This document shows, one piece after another, positions 36,417 through 46,173 of a stretch of DNA of 64,000 nt. Position numbers and translations under genes: made by a program. The DNA is taken from positions 19,147 to 83,146 of the forward strand of contig NZ_JACJQN010000022.1 in the NCBI RefSeq assembly GCF_014696675.1, given 5' to 3'. Origin of the DNA: Phormidium tenue FACHB-1052 (GTDB lineage: Bacteria > Cyanobacteriota > Cyanobacteriia > Phormidesmidales > Phormidesmidaceae). The notes below the pieces were generated by a model. That model ran no database searches and was not told the origin of the DNA. It saw only the letters and a list, made by a program, of their open reading frames with translations. Numbering within the stretch: position 1 is the stretch's first letter; each line of letters begins with the position of its first letter.

Positions 36417-37284
36417 TTCATCTTTAAACCAACCTATTGCCGCCCCAGGATCCAAGGCTCGGGATGCAAGCAGGTTTCAGTGGGGCAAGTGGCTGCTGGT
36501 GGCCTTTGTCTTTGGCTACCTGGCGCTAATTTTGCTGGTGCCGGCCCTCAACGTATTTATTCAGGCGTTTAAGGCGGGATTGCCTGGGATACTTGACACG
36601 TTTAGCAGCAAGTTCTTTTTACATGCGGCGAAGCTGACGTTGATTACGGCAGTGATCACGGTGCCGCTGAACACGGTATTTGGGCTCTGTGCGGCGCTGT
36701 CGTTGGCCAACAAAAATTTTCCGGGGCGATCGCTGCTGATCAGCATCATCGACCTGCCCTTCTCGATTTCGCCCGTGGTGGCGGGTCTGATGCTGGTGCT
36801 GCTGTTTGGCAACCGGGGCTGGTTTGGGCCATTGCTTGATGCCAACGGCATCAAGATTATCTTTGCGCTGCCAGGCATCGTTATGGCCAGTATCTTTATC
36901 ACCATGCCCTTTATTGCCCGCGAGGTGCTGCCCGCCCTCGAAGAAAACGGCATCCAGCAAGAAGAGGCCGCCGCCACCCTGGGGGCCACCCAGTGGCAGA
37001 CCTTCTGGCGGGTCACGCTGCCGTCAATTAAGTGGAGTTTGCTCTACGGCCTAATTTTAACTAATGCACGCACCATGGGTGAGTTTGGGGCGGTGACTGT
37101 GGTCTCGGGCAACATCGTGGGCAAAACCCAAACCCTGCCCCTCTTTATTGAAGAGGCCCATGTGCAGTACAACAGCCAGGCGGCCTACACCGCCGCCCTG
37201 TTGCTGGCGTGTTTGGCGGTGGTCACCCTGGTGCTGAAGTATCTGCTGGAGCGCAGTGCGGGCATTCAGCATCGAGGGCATTAG
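36409..37284 (+). CDS. cysW: Sulfate ABC transporter permease CysW
   Basis: 291 residues with six hydrophobic segments, DLPFSISPVVAGLMLVLLFG and the EAA loop EEAAATLGATQWQTFWRVTLPSIKW, plus TMGEFGAVTVVSGNI, all typical of CysW. It overlaps the end of cysT by 8 nt. It forms the transmembrane dimer with CysT, powered by CysA. A NIL-domain gene follows 90 nt on. Confidence 0.94.
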   Translation: MADSSLNQPIAAPGSKARDASRFQWGKWLLVAFVFGYLALILLVPALNVFIQAFKAGLPGILDTFSSKFFLHAAKLTLITAVITVPLNTVFGLCAALSLANKNFPGRSLLISIIDLPFSISPVVAGLMLVLLFGNRGWFGPLLDANGIKIIFALPGIVMASIFITMPFIAREVLPALEENGIQQEEAAATLGATQWQTFWRVTLPSIKWSLLYGLILTNARTMGEFGAVTVVSGNIVGKTQTLPLFIEEAHVQYNSQAAYTAALLLACLAVVTLVLKYLLERSAGIQHRGH

Positions 37285-37374
37285 TCCAGTTTAGGGTTGA
37301 GCGCCAGGTCTTGGGTCGGTCAGAGCGATCGCCCGATCGCCAAATTTTGCAGCTTACAGTTCAGGAGGTTCCCC

Positions 37375-37686
37375 ATGTCATCTGTTTCTCCCGACTACGG
37401 TCTTGAGGCTTTGCACCTGAAAGACCCTGAAAGCCTGATTCACACCGAAGTTAAGATCCGTATTCCCAAGGCGCGCCACCCCGACCCGGTGATCTCAAAC
37501 CTGATCAACCGCTACGGTCTCAAGGTAAATATTTTGGGTGCCCTGCTCGGGGCCAACGGCCAGGAAGACGGCTGGTTTGATTTGGCGATCGAGGGGCGCG
37601 CCGCCACTGTCCACGAGGCGCTGCTAGATTTGGTGGAGCTAGAGGCCGATCTGTGGTTCAACACCGATGCCGACGACGGCTACTGA
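37375..37686 (+). CDS. NIL-domain protein of the sulfate cluster
   Basis: 103 residues. ATG 37375 is set by CAGGAGG 7 nt upstream; the frame is open further up without a site. Residues ~22-100 match the NIL domain found in the C-terminus of methionine-importer ATPases and in ferredoxin-like proteins (VKIRIPKARHPDPVISNLINRYGLKVNILGALLGAN, GWFDLAIEG). In cyanobacteria such free-standing NIL proteins often sit beside sulfate-transport genes, which suggests a regulatory or ligand-sensing part in sulfur assimilation; the ligand is not known. Confidence 0.85.
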   Translation: MSSVSPDYGLEALHLKDPESLIHTEVKIRIPKARHPDPVISNLINRYGLKVNILGALLGANGQEDGWFDLAIEGRAATVHEALLDLVELEADLWFNTDADDGY

Positions 37687-37769
37687 AATAATCGAGATTG
37701 CGGTCAAGAATTCTTGAGCAAGCGTAGTTTTCGAGGGACAATGGCGGGGTAACAAACCCGTAGTGCAGT

Positions 37770-38570
37770 ATGGCAAGGCAAAAAGGCCAGGTTTCGGCGA
37801 CCGATGCCGTCGAAACTTTGACCACGAAGAGCTTTTTGTTTCAGGGACTGGAGGGCAAAGACCTGCTCAAGGGGTTAGATCCCAGCGTCCTGGTTATAGA
37901 AAAGCTGTACTCCAACCGGCCAGTGTATACGGCCTTTCGTCCGCAGACCTGGCTAGAGCACCTCTACGTAGTGGTTGAGGGCGGCCCAGTAATTATGCGC
38001 AGTACTCCCCTCGACCGGGTGATGGCCATGACCTATCCGGGGGCCTGTTTTGGCATGCGCAATTTGCCGGTGGGGTTTGGGCCGGTGGTGCGGGCGTTCC
38101 CCAGCCTGGTAGAAGCTTATAAGACCACCGACGTGATCAAGGTGCCGGTGGCGGTGGTGCAATCGCTGTACGACCAGCATGAAATCTTTCGCGATCGCTA
38201 CTCGCTGTTATTTGAGCTGCGCGAAAAGTTTCAGTACCACCTGCTCAATTGCAGCACCTATCCCCCCCAGGCAGTGGCGGCACTGCTGCGGGCGCTGATC
38301 TATCAAGAGCGCAGCTTGGGCAGTCAGCCAAGCCGGGGCGGTAGCCCCACCTACTGCTTTGATCTGCCCATTGATCTGATCGCTCGGGCCTGCCAGCTCA
38401 ACCACCGCACCGTCGAGCAGGTCTTAAAGGGACTAACGAAGGCAGGCTATATCAAAACCAGCAAAACCGCCGAGTCGGCCAACGACCAGGTGCACGTAGT
38501 CGACCCCGAAGGGCTAAAGGAAGTGTACGGAGCCACCCGCGATAAGGTGTCGTGGTGGCCTTTAAAGTAA
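37770..38570 (+). CDS. cysR: Crp/Fnr-family regulator, CysR-like
   Basis: 266 residues: an N-terminal cyclic-nucleotide-binding-type beta-roll (LEHLYVVVEGGPVIMRSTPLDRVMAMTYPGACFGM), a dimerisation helix (FRDRYSLLFELREKFQYHLL), and a C-terminal winged helix (LPIDLIARACQLNHRTVEQVLKGLTKAGYIK). The effector pocket lacks an obvious cAMP motif. In S. elongatus the Crp-family gene cysR lies with the sulfate permease genes and is needed for their expression; the same position here supports that name. The start at 37770 is weakly supported for ribosome binding. Confidence 0.7.
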   Translation: MARQKGQVSATDAVETLTTKSFLFQGLEGKDLLKGLDPSVLVIEKLYSNRPVYTAFRPQTWLEHLYVVVEGGPVIMRSTPLDRVMAMTYPGACFGMRNLPVGFGPVVRAFPSLVEAYKTTDVIKVPVAVVQSLYDQHEIFRDRYSLLFELREKFQYHLLNCSTYPPQAVAALLRALIYQERSLGSQPSRGGSPTYCFDLPIDLIARACQLNHRTVEQVLKGLTKAGYIKTSKTAESANDQVHVVDPEGLKEVYGATRDKVSWWPLK

Positions 38571-38600
38571 ATCCCTACATTGCGCTGAACCCGATCGCCT

Positions 38601-39023
38601 ATGCAGATTAGACCCGGCCAGGCGACAGACAGCGGTGCGATCGCGGCCCTGCTTACCGACCTCGGCTACCCCGTCACCGCCGAGTTTGTCACCCACAGCC
38701 TCCAGCGGCAGTTGCCCCATGCCGATGCAGCCATTCTCGTCGCTGTGGAGCAAGACACCGTCGTCGGCCTGATCTCGCTGCACTTTATTCCGCAGCTAGC
38801 GCTGCCGGGTGACTTTTGCCGCATCAGCTACTTTTGCATTGCCCCGGGGGCACGGGGGCAGGGGATCGGGACGGCGCTGGAGACAGCGGCCAGTGAGCTG
38901 GCCTGGGCGCGGGGGTGCGATCGCATTGAAGTGCACTGCCACAGCCGCCGCGAGCAGGCCCATCGGTTTTACAACCGGCAAGGCTACATTGAGTCGCCCA
39001 AATATTTGATCAAGTCCGCCTAG
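38601..39023 (+). CDS. GNAT-family N-acetyltransferase
   Basis: 140 residues with the GNAT fold: RPGQATDSGAIAALLTDLG at the N-terminus, the acetyl-CoA loop in ARGQGIGTALETAA, and the HRFYNRQGYIES motif near the C-terminus. It transfers an acetyl group from acetyl-CoA; the acceptor is not known. It follows the CysR-like gene by 30 nt in the same direction, possibly in one transcript. The length is minimal but complete. Confidence 0.85.
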   Translation: MQIRPGQATDSGAIAALLTDLGYPVTAEFVTHSLQRQLPHADAAILVAVEQDTVVGLISLHFIPQLALPGDFCRISYFCIAPGARGQGIGTALETAASELAWARGCDRIEVHCHSRREQAHRFYNRQGYIESPKYLIKSA

Positions 39024-39087
39024 CTCTGAGCCAGAGTCATGGGCTATAGCTCAGGCGTGAGCCGCTGTGGATTGATTGAAGGTCAAC

Positions 39088-40386
39088 TCACCGGACAGAA
39101 TTAGATCCTTGCCGCCCCAGCTGGGCCAGGCGAGGCACTCGCCCAAGGCGACCGGTCATCAGCCGTAGGGCCAGCCGTTTGACGGGGGGAACGTGGCTGA
39201 GCACCCAGAGCCCACTGCGCCGCAGCACTACTACAGGCAGCAACCGGTTTGAGAAAATGCGGGTCAGTCCATCGGTAAAACTGAGAATGACCCAGTTTTC
39301 TAAGCGTCGCCAGCGTTCATAGCGGCGCAGCACAGAAAGACTGCCCAGGTCTTGGCCCTGCTGATGGGCAGCCGACAACACGTCTGCCAAAGCCGCTGCG
39401 TCACGAATACCCATATTTAGCCCCTGCCCGCCGACGGGGTGGCAGCTATGGGCCGCGTCTCCCACCAGGGCCAGGCGAGGCAAAACGTAGCGATCGCACT
39501 GCATTAGCTGCACCGGAAACATCGCGGGCGCAGTCAATCGCCTGAGCTGCCCCATCTGGTGGCCATAGCGCTTTTGTAGCTCAGCGATAAACTCGGCTTC
39601 GGGCAGGTGCAAAATGGCCTCGGCCTCGGCGTGGGGGACTGTCCACACTACCTGGCAGCGCTGGCCGGGCAGGGGCAGAATGGCGAAGGGGCCGCTGGGC
39701 CAAAAGCGCTCGTAGGCGGTGTTTTGGTGGGAGTGCTCGGGGGCTAGTACTGCCGTGACACAGGACTGACGGTAGCGCCAGCCAAAGCTGCCAATGCCCG
39801 ATCGCCGCCGCAGCAGCGAGCCCTTGCCATCAGCGGCAACGAAAAGGGGCGATCGCACCGTGACATCGCCCTCGGGCATACTCACCGCCGCTACTGTGCA
39901 TTCCCCCTGGTCGTGGATTTCCCCCAGGGTGGCTGAGCAGAGGTAGTGAACGTTGGAGAAGGTGGCGATCGCCCCCTGGAGTGCCGCCATCAACACCCCA
40001 TGTTCAGCTCCGTAGTAGACCGCATTGGTGCCCAAATCGCTGGGCAAAAACCGCACAACCTTGCCGTAGTCGCCATCGGAGAGCTGCACCTGGTCAAAAT
40101 GACAGATGTGCGGCCCAACCTGCGGCCATAGCCCTAGCCCCTTAAAAATATCCGCCGAGGTGAGCGAGAAAGCATAGGCCCGCTGCCGCGAAGCCGCCGC
40201 CGCCGCTGTCTGAGCCTCAATCACAGCAATCTGCATGCCGCTGGGGGCAAGGGCTGCCGCCAAGGTTAGCCCAACTATACCGCCGCCAACAATGGCCACA
40301 TCTACCGTTAAATCCGCTGGTTGAAGAGCTAGCTGAGGGTAATCGGATGGGGAAGGCGAGCTAAATTGCGGAGTGGTAGCGGTCAT
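39088..40386 (-). CDS. FAD-dependent hydroxylase, UbiH/COQ6 family
   Basis: 432 residues. The FAD-binding GGGIVGLTLAAALA motif sits near residue 33, with the second FAD motif LVGDAAHSCHPVGGQGLNMGIRDA near residue 310 and DGKGSLLRRRSG between them. This is the aromatic-ring hydroxylase family used for ubiquinone synthesis in proteobacteria; cyanobacteria lack ubiquinone, so here it may act in plastoquinone/other quinone or phenolic hydroxylation. Exact substrate unknown. It is a single gene on the minus strand; N-terminal 25 residues are unconserved and Ser/Pro-rich. Confidence 0.85.
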   Translation of the reverse strand: MTATTPQFSSPSPSDYPQLALQPADLTVDVAIVGGGIVGLTLAAALAPSGMQIAVIEAQTAAAAASRQRAYAFSLTSADIFKGLGLWPQVGPHICHFDQVQLSDGDYGKVVRFLPSDLGTNAVYYGAEHGVLMAALQGAIATFSNVHYLCSATLGEIHDQGECTVAAVSMPEGDVTVRSPLFVAADGKGSLLRRRSGIGSFGWRYRQSCVTAVLAPEHSHQNTAYERFWPSGPFAILPLPGQRCQVVWTVPHAEAEAILHLPEAEFIAELQKRYGHQMGQLRRLTAPAMFPVQLMQCDRYVLPRLALVGDAAHSCHPVGGQGLNMGIRDAAALADVLSAAHQQGQDLGSLSVLRRYERWRRLENWVILSFTDGLTRIFSNRLLPVVVLRRSGLWVLSHVPPVKRLALRLMTGRLGRVPRLAQLGRQGSNSVR

Positions 40387-40458
40387 AGGTGCAGAGGTTC
40401 GCCGTTGTTATAGCTTTATTCTGACCCGATTATCTGGAAGAAATCAAGGTAAAACGCC

Positions 40459-41592
40459 TTAAGCGGCCATGGGCAGCGATCGCTGCGCCAGCACCTGCCG
40501 ATAAAACTGTTGCAGCTGTCGAGTAGCGGCTGCCCAGCCCCACTGCTCGGCCTCGGCCACGGCATTGCGACGCATCAGCTCGTGTTCGGCTTTGGATTCG
40601 ATCAGTCGGCGGGTGGCGGCGATTGCCCCTTCCTCATCGGTGGGGTCAAACAAAAAGCCGTTGACGCCGTCGGTGACAATGTCGGGAATGCCGCCGGAGT
40701 TGGCCGCCACCACTGGGCAGCCCGCCGCCATCGCTTCGAGCAGCACCAGGCCCAGGGTTTCGGTGCGGGAGGGAAACACAAAGGCATCGGCAGAGGCATA
40801 GGCCGACGCTAGGTCTTCGCCGCCCAGGTAGCCGACAAAGTTAGTGGGGGTATCGGCGAAGTGGGCCTCTAGCTCGGCGCGGTAGGGGCCGTCGCCCACC
40901 AGGGCCAATCGGGCACCGGGGATGGCCTGGAGCACGGGCTTGATGCGATCGATTTCTTTTTCGGCGGAAAGGCGACCGATATATAGGAGTAAGGGCGCTT
41001 CGGGGTGGCCGCCCGAGAGGCGATCGCGCATCGCGGCACTGGCCAGCTCAGGGCGAAACAGCTCGGTATCGACCCCACGCTGCCACACCTCAATATTGTC
41101 CACACCATGCTCTGACAACTCAGACTTCATGGCGGTGGAGGTAACCAGGTTGATCTGGGCCTGGTTGTGCATGGCTTTGATTAGCTCCCACATCAGCCCT
41201 TCGAGCATGCCTAGGCCATAGTGCTCTAGGTATTTGGGGAGGTGAGTGTGGTACGACGCCACCAGCGGCAGATCTAAGGTTTTGCTGTAGTAAATGCCCG
41301 CCAGTCCGAGGACTGCCGGGTTTACAACATGGACTAGGTCAGGCTGAAAGTTCTCCAGCGCTTCGCCAATGGACGGTCGCGGCAAAGCCAGCTTTAGCTC
41401 TGGGTAGAGCGGCAGCGGAAAGCCAGATACGCCGTGAATTTTTGCCCCTCGATACTCGGTTAAGCCTCCCTCTGGGGAGAACACTAAAACCTGGTTGCCC
41501 TGGCGCTGCAAGTGATCAACGGTGTGCTTAAGACGGGTCACAATGCCGTCTACTTTCGGCAAAAAGGTCTCGGTGAAGAGAGCAATCCGCAT
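40459..41592 (-). CDS. sqdX: Sulfoquinovosyltransferase (SQDG synthesis)
   Basis: 377-residue GT4 glycosyltransferase that moves sulfoquinovose from UDP-SQ to diacylglycerol, the last step of sulfolipid synthesis at the membrane. N-terminal MRIALFTETFLPKVDGIVTRLKHTVDHL and the FPSRTETLGLVLLEAMAAGCPVVAANSGGIPDIV catalytic/donor-binding block (EX7E type) are typical. sqdB lies 101 nt upstream on the same strand, which strengthens the assignment. A perfect 19-bp hairpin separates the two genes and could reduce read-through. Confidence 0.94.
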   Translation of the reverse strand: MRIALFTETFLPKVDGIVTRLKHTVDHLQRQGNQVLVFSPEGGLTEYRGAKIHGVSGFPLPLYPELKLALPRPSIGEALENFQPDLVHVVNPAVLGLAGIYYSKTLDLPLVASYHTHLPKYLEHYGLGMLEGLMWELIKAMHNQAQINLVTSTAMKSELSEHGVDNIEVWQRGVDTELFRPELASAAMRDRLSGGHPEAPLLLYIGRLSAEKEIDRIKPVLQAIPGARLALVGDGPYRAELEAHFADTPTNFVGYLGGEDLASAYASADAFVFPSRTETLGLVLLEAMAAGCPVVAANSGGIPDIVTDGVNGFLFDPTDEEGAIAATRRLIESKAEHELMRRNAVAEAEQWGWAAATRQLQQFYRQVLAQRSLPMAA

Positions 41593-41641
41593 AAAAATTG
41601 AGGGGGCTAAAGAAGATGATTGAAACTAGAAAAACAAACCT

Positions 41642-41682
41642 GTAAATGGGCCAAAATTACGCTGTAATTTTGGCCCATTTAC
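41642..41682 (-). terminator. Perfect 19-bp hairpin between sqdB and sqdX
   Basis: GTAAATGGGCCAAAATTAC at 41642-41660 and its exact complement at 41664-41682 with loop GCT. On the minus strand it follows the sqdB stop by 11 nt and is followed by AGGTTTGTTTTT, so it resembles a terminator or attenuator within the sulfolipid operon. Confidence 0.7.
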
Positions 41683-41693
41683 TCACGTAATCA

Positions 41694-42857
<1,164 letters not shown>

Positions 42858-43069
42858 TCAATCTCTTTGCCGATACCAAGACAATCTACCAGGTTTGGAG
42901 GCCCTGTAAACCATCGAACGAAAGATTGGGGAACCGGAAAGATTTTTTTACAGAAGACAAGTTGAGCATCAGCTTGAGGCCATTCCTGAGGTTTTAGAGC
43001 TTCTTCAATCGGTGGGCTTGACTGAGCTACAACTGCCCCACAATTTGCAGATATTCAGCTAAGCTAACT

Positions 43070-43084
43070 GTTAGTTAAACTAAC
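43070..43084. promoter_or_regulatory. Palindromic operator-like site before the MarR gene
   Basis: GTTAGTT-A-AACTAAC is a perfect 7-bp dyad, and further CTAAC/GTTAG halves lie beside it (43063-43090). It is ~20-25 nt upstream of the MarR-family start, a position typical of autoregulatory MarR operators. Confidence 0.6.
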
Positions 43085-43102
43085 TATTAGTCGAGAGCCT
43101 AT

Positions 43103-43570
43103 TTGCCTGTGGTTACCCAAGCCCTAACCCCAACCCAGTGCGCGGCAAACATAATGACGACGGTGCCGGCGGTGACGCGGTTTTTGCGTGCGGGCATTCG
43201 TCGCCACGGCAAGCCCCATCTATCGCTGTCGCAGCTGCGAGTGCTGTATTTTTTGCGGCGGCGATCGCAGTCCTCCCTGTCAGAGGTGGCTGACTATTTA
43301 GATGTCACCCGGCCCACCATGTCAGTCATGGTCGAGCGCCTGGTGCAGCGGGGGCTAGTCAACCGCATTAGTGATCCCGTTGAGCGACGGCGCATCATTC
43401 TCACCCTGACCCCCGCAGGCGCGGCGGAGATGGAGCGGGTTTACGACGCCACCCTGCAAACCGTGGCCGATCGCCTAGAGGGGCTGTCTGAGGAGCAACT
43501 TCAGCAAGTGAGGGCGGGGCTGGTGATTTTGAGCGCTCTGTTTGATGAGCCGATGGGGGTGGGGGGGTGA
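43103..43570 (+). CDS. MarR-family transcriptional regulator
   Basis: 155 residues if TTG 43103 is used (GTG 43109 and ATG 43154 are alternatives). The winged helix-turn-helix is clear: LSLSQLRVLYFLRRRSQSSLSEVADYLDVTRPTMSVMVERLVQRGLVNRISDPVERRRIILTLTPAG contains recognition helix RPTMSVMVERL and the wing DPVERRRI. MarR proteins bind palindromes and release DNA on binding small phenolics or after oxidation. A strong palindrome lies just upstream. An ABC exporter follows on the same strand and is the probable target. Confidence 0.85.
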   Translation: MPVVTQALTPTQCAANIMTTVPAVTRFLRAGIRRHGKPHLSLSQLRVLYFLRRRSQSSLSEVADYLDVTRPTMSVMVERLVQRGLVNRISDPVERRRIILTLTPAGAAEMERVYDATLQTVADRLEGLSEEQLQQVRAGLVILSALFDEPMGVGG

Positions 43571-43574
43571 CGGG

Positions 43575-43710
43575 AAGAATGCAAAATTCAAAGTTTCTCC
43601 TGCGGAGACGCTGCGCGAACAAAATTTTGCCTTTTACATTTTGAACTTTTCACTTTCCACGCCCCTACTCCCTCACTCTCCACTCTCTCACTCCCCACCC
43701 CTCTCAGACC
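43575..43710. repeat. Repeat-rich spacer between marR and the exporter genes
   Basis: Contains AAAATTCAAAG, a 25-bp core (43596-43620, reverse complement beginning GTTCGCGCAGCGTCTC) related to the one inserted in cobN at 21824-21848, AAAATTTTG units, and then a pyrimidine tract of CTCCCTCA/CTCTCCA units. Confidence 0.65.
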
Positions 43711-43711
43711 T

Positions 43712-44515
43712 ATGCCGATGATTGAAATTCAAGAACTAACGAAGCGCTTTGGCACCAAAACAGCCGTCGATGGTTTCTCCCTCACCGTAGAACCGGGGGA
43801 AATCTTTGGTCTGCTGGGGCCAAATGGGGCGGGCAAAAGCACAGTGATTAAAATGCTCACCACCCTGCTGCCTGCCAGTAGCGGGCGGGCCGCGATCGCT
43901 GGATACGACCTTGGCCGCCAGCCCGCCGGGGTGCAGCGCAGCATTGGCTACGTGCCCCAGGCCCTCTCGGTAGACGGCAACCTGACCGGCTATGAAAACC
44001 TGCTGATTTTGGCCAAGCTCTATAGCGTGCCCCGGCGACAGCGGCTCGATCGCATCCACGCTGCTCTGCACTACGTCGGACTCGACCCGGTGGCGAATCG
44101 CCTGGTCAACACCTACTCCGGCGGCATGATTCGGCGGCTAGAGATCGCCCAGGCCACCCTGCACCGGCCCCCGGTTTTATTTCTCGACGAGCCCACGGTA
44201 GGGCTTGACCCAGTAGCCCGCAAGACCATGTGGGATCTGATTTTGCAGCTGCGGCGCGACTACCAGACCACCGTGTTTCTCACCACCCACTTTATGGAAG
44301 AGGCGGATGTGCTGTGCGATCGCATCGCCATGCTCTATCAGGGGCAACAGGTGGCGATCGGCACCCCCGCTGCCCTCAAGGCCACCGTGCCCCACCCCGA
44401 AGCGACCATGGATGATGTCTTCATCCACTACACCCAAAATCCACTCACTACAGATAACGAAGGAAGCTATCGTGACACGTCAACCACACGCCGCACCGCT
44501 AAGCGGTTGGGCTAG
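43712..44515 (+). CDS. ABC-2 exporter ATP-binding subunit (DrrA/CcmA-like)
   Basis: 267 residues. Walker A GPNGAGKST, signature YSGGMIRRLEIA and Walker B VLFLDEPTVGLDPVAR are complete; the GMIRRLEIA form is typical of DrrA-type drug/polysaccharide exporters. An ATG three codons in (ATG ATT GAA) is an alternative start. The permease gene begins 44 nt before its stop, so the two are coupled. Substrate unknown; the adjacent MarR gene suggests export of a small toxic compound. Confidence 0.9.
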   Translation: MPMIEIQELTKRFGTKTAVDGFSLTVEPGEIFGLLGPNGAGKSTVIKMLTTLLPASSGRAAIAGYDLGRQPAGVQRSIGYVPQALSVDGNLTGYENLLILAKLYSVPRRQRLDRIHAALHYVGLDPVANRLVNTYSGGMIRRLEIAQATLHRPPVLFLDEPTVGLDPVARKTMWDLILQLRRDYQTTVFLTTHFMEEADVLCDRIAMLYQGQQVAIGTPAALKATVPHPEATMDDVFIHYTQNPLTTDNEGSYRDTSTTRRTAKRLG

Positions 44516-45308
44516 CCCCAGCCGAGTTACCGCCCCCGTGGGGGACTTTATTGCCAAGGCCTTAGTCGCCGCCGAGCTAGAAATTCGCAAGCTGCGCCAC
44601 GACCCTATTCAGCTATTTACCCGCGCCGTGCAGCCAGTGCTGTGGCTGACCATCTTTGGCCAGGTGTTTACCCAGGTGCGGGGCATCCCCACCGGCAACC
44701 TCAGCTACATCGACTTTATGACGCCGGGCATTTTGGCCCAAAGCGTTCTATTTATGTCAATTTTTACCGGGCTGCTGGTGATTTGGGAAAAAGACCTCGG
44801 CATTTTGCACAAGCTGATGGTCAGCCCAGCGCCCAAGGCGGCGCTGGTGCTGGGCAAGGCGATCGGGGCCGGGGTGCGGTGTCTATCGCAATTGCTGATC
44901 ATCTATATTGTGGCGGCGCTGATGGGCGTCGCCATCAACTGGAACCCCCTCGCAATTCTTGGCGTAGCCCTGGTGGTGATGCTAGGGGCAGCGCTGTTTT
45001 CGACTTTTTCCCTCATCGTTGCCTGCTGGGCGCAGACTCACGAGCGGGTGATGGGGGTAGGCCAGCTGATGATGATGCCGCTGTTTTTTGCCAGCAACGC
45101 GATTTACCCAATCTCGATCATGCCCGCCTGGCTTCAGGTGGTGTCGCGGCTCAACCCCCTAACCTACATGGTCGATGCCCTGCGCCAGCTAATGCTGGTA
45201 GAACCGGCAGGCAGCTACCCTCTGGGGCTGAGCCTGGGGATTTTAGTGGCAGTGGCCGCTGTGCTGATCGCCTTTTGCGGACGACTGTATCCACGTCTGG
45301 TGCGATAG
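44472..45308 (+). CDS. ABC-2 type exporter permease (DrrB-like)
   Basis: 278 residues from GTG 44472, chosen since AAGGAAG lies 7 nt upstream; an ATG at 44307 would lie deep in the ATPase gene. Six membrane segments and the ABC-2 motif PLFFASNAIYPISIMPAWLQVVSRLNPLTYMVDALRQLML near the C-terminus. It forms the channel for the ATPase encoded just upstream, with overlapping genes. Confidence 0.9.
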   Translation: MTRQPHAAPLSGWASPSRVTAPVGDFIAKALVAAELEIRKLRHDPIQLFTRAVQPVLWLTIFGQVFTQVRGIPTGNLSYIDFMTPGILAQSVLFMSIFTGLLVIWEKDLGILHKLMVSPAPKAALVLGKAIGAGVRCLSQLLIIYIVAALMGVAINWNPLAILGVALVVMLGAALFSTFSLIVACWAQTHERVMGVGQLMMMPLFFASNAIYPISIMPAWLQVVSRLNPLTYMVDALRQLMLVEPAGSYPLGLSLGILVAVAAVLIAFCGRLYPRLVR

Positions 45309-45437
45309 GGGGCAGCACCAAGAATGAGGGAACATGCGCTAATTCGCCAGGGCGATTCTCTCGCGGAAGTTTCAGGTTAGAACAATAGGATGGGGCAGGA
45401 GTTAGTAACATTCGTATCCTGATTGAGGTTGATTCCT

Positions 45438-46019
45438 ATGGCCTTTAAAACCGTAGTGTTCTATGGCTCTTATCGGCGCGATCGCAACGGTATTCGGGCC
45501 GCCAGGTTCCTACTCAACCAGCTAGCTCAGCGCGGCCATACCACGGTGTTTGCCGATGCTCTAGAGTACGACTTTGGCCTGCTCGATCGCATGTATAAAG
45601 AGTACGAACCCGGTCAGGCTCCAGCCAAAATGGAGGAATTGGCCGAGCACATTCGCACCGCCGACGGCTTTGTGGTGGTAACGGGCGAATATAACCACTC
45701 CATACAGCCGGGGTTGAGCAATTTAATGGATCATTTCCTCGAAGAATACTACTTTCGTCCGGCGGGGATTGTGTCTTACTCCGTGGGCGGCTTTGGGGGT
45801 GTGCGGGCCGCCGTTCACCTGCGGGTGATGCTGGGCGAGATGGGCATGCCAACAATTTCGTCGATGTTTGCTATTTCAAAAATTACGGAAACCCTCGATG
45901 CCGAAGGCTCTCCCCAAGATCCCGCTTTGGTCAAACGGCTGGACTCCTTTTTAGATGAACTGGAGTGGTATGAAGAAGCCCTGCAACGTCAGCGTCAGCA
46001 GAAAGGTAAACCCTTTTAA
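45438..46019 (+). CDS. NADPH-dependent FMN reductase family protein
   Basis: 193 residues from ATG 45438 (TTG 45423 is an alternative; TTGAGG is 9-10 nt upstream of the ATG). A flavodoxin-like fold with the phosphate loop GSYRRDRNGIRA and TGEYNHSIQPGLSNLMDHF, characteristic of the FMN reductase/azoreductase family. It reduces FMN or quinones with NADPH; the physiological acceptor is unknown. The stop codon lies directly against a 150-bp mobile element and inside its target duplication. Confidence 0.88.
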   Translation: MAFKTVVFYGSYRRDRNGIRAARFLLNQLAQRGHTTVFADALEYDFGLLDRMYKEYEPGQAPAKMEELAEHIRTADGFVVVTGEYNHSIQPGLSNLMDHFLEEYYFRPAGIVSYSVGGFGGVRAAVHLRVMLGEMGMPTISSMFAISKITETLDAEGSPQDPALVKRLDSFLDELEWYEEALQRQRQQKGKPF

Positions 46020-46169
46020 GGCGTTGCTGAATTGAGGTATGAATCTGCAAAAGCAACAGTTGCTGCATCGGCCCCCCAACCCCCCAAGTTTGGGGAACTT
46101 TGAAGTCGTCCGGTTCCCCCCAGAATTGGGGGGCTAGGGGGGCAAATCATACTGCTGATCAGCAACGCC
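46020..46169 (-). mobile_element. MITE-like element, copy 2 (150 bp)
   Basis: Perfect ends GGCGTTGCTGA and TCAGCAACGCC. Flanked by CCCTTTTAA at 46011-46019 and 46169-46177, a target-site duplication of 8-9 bp (one C is shared with the element end). The interior is almost identical to copy 1 at 18269-18417, in the opposite orientation, including the C6/G6 hairpins. The duplicated target carries the stop codons of both flanking convergent genes. Confidence 0.88.
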
Positions 46170-46173
46170 CCTT

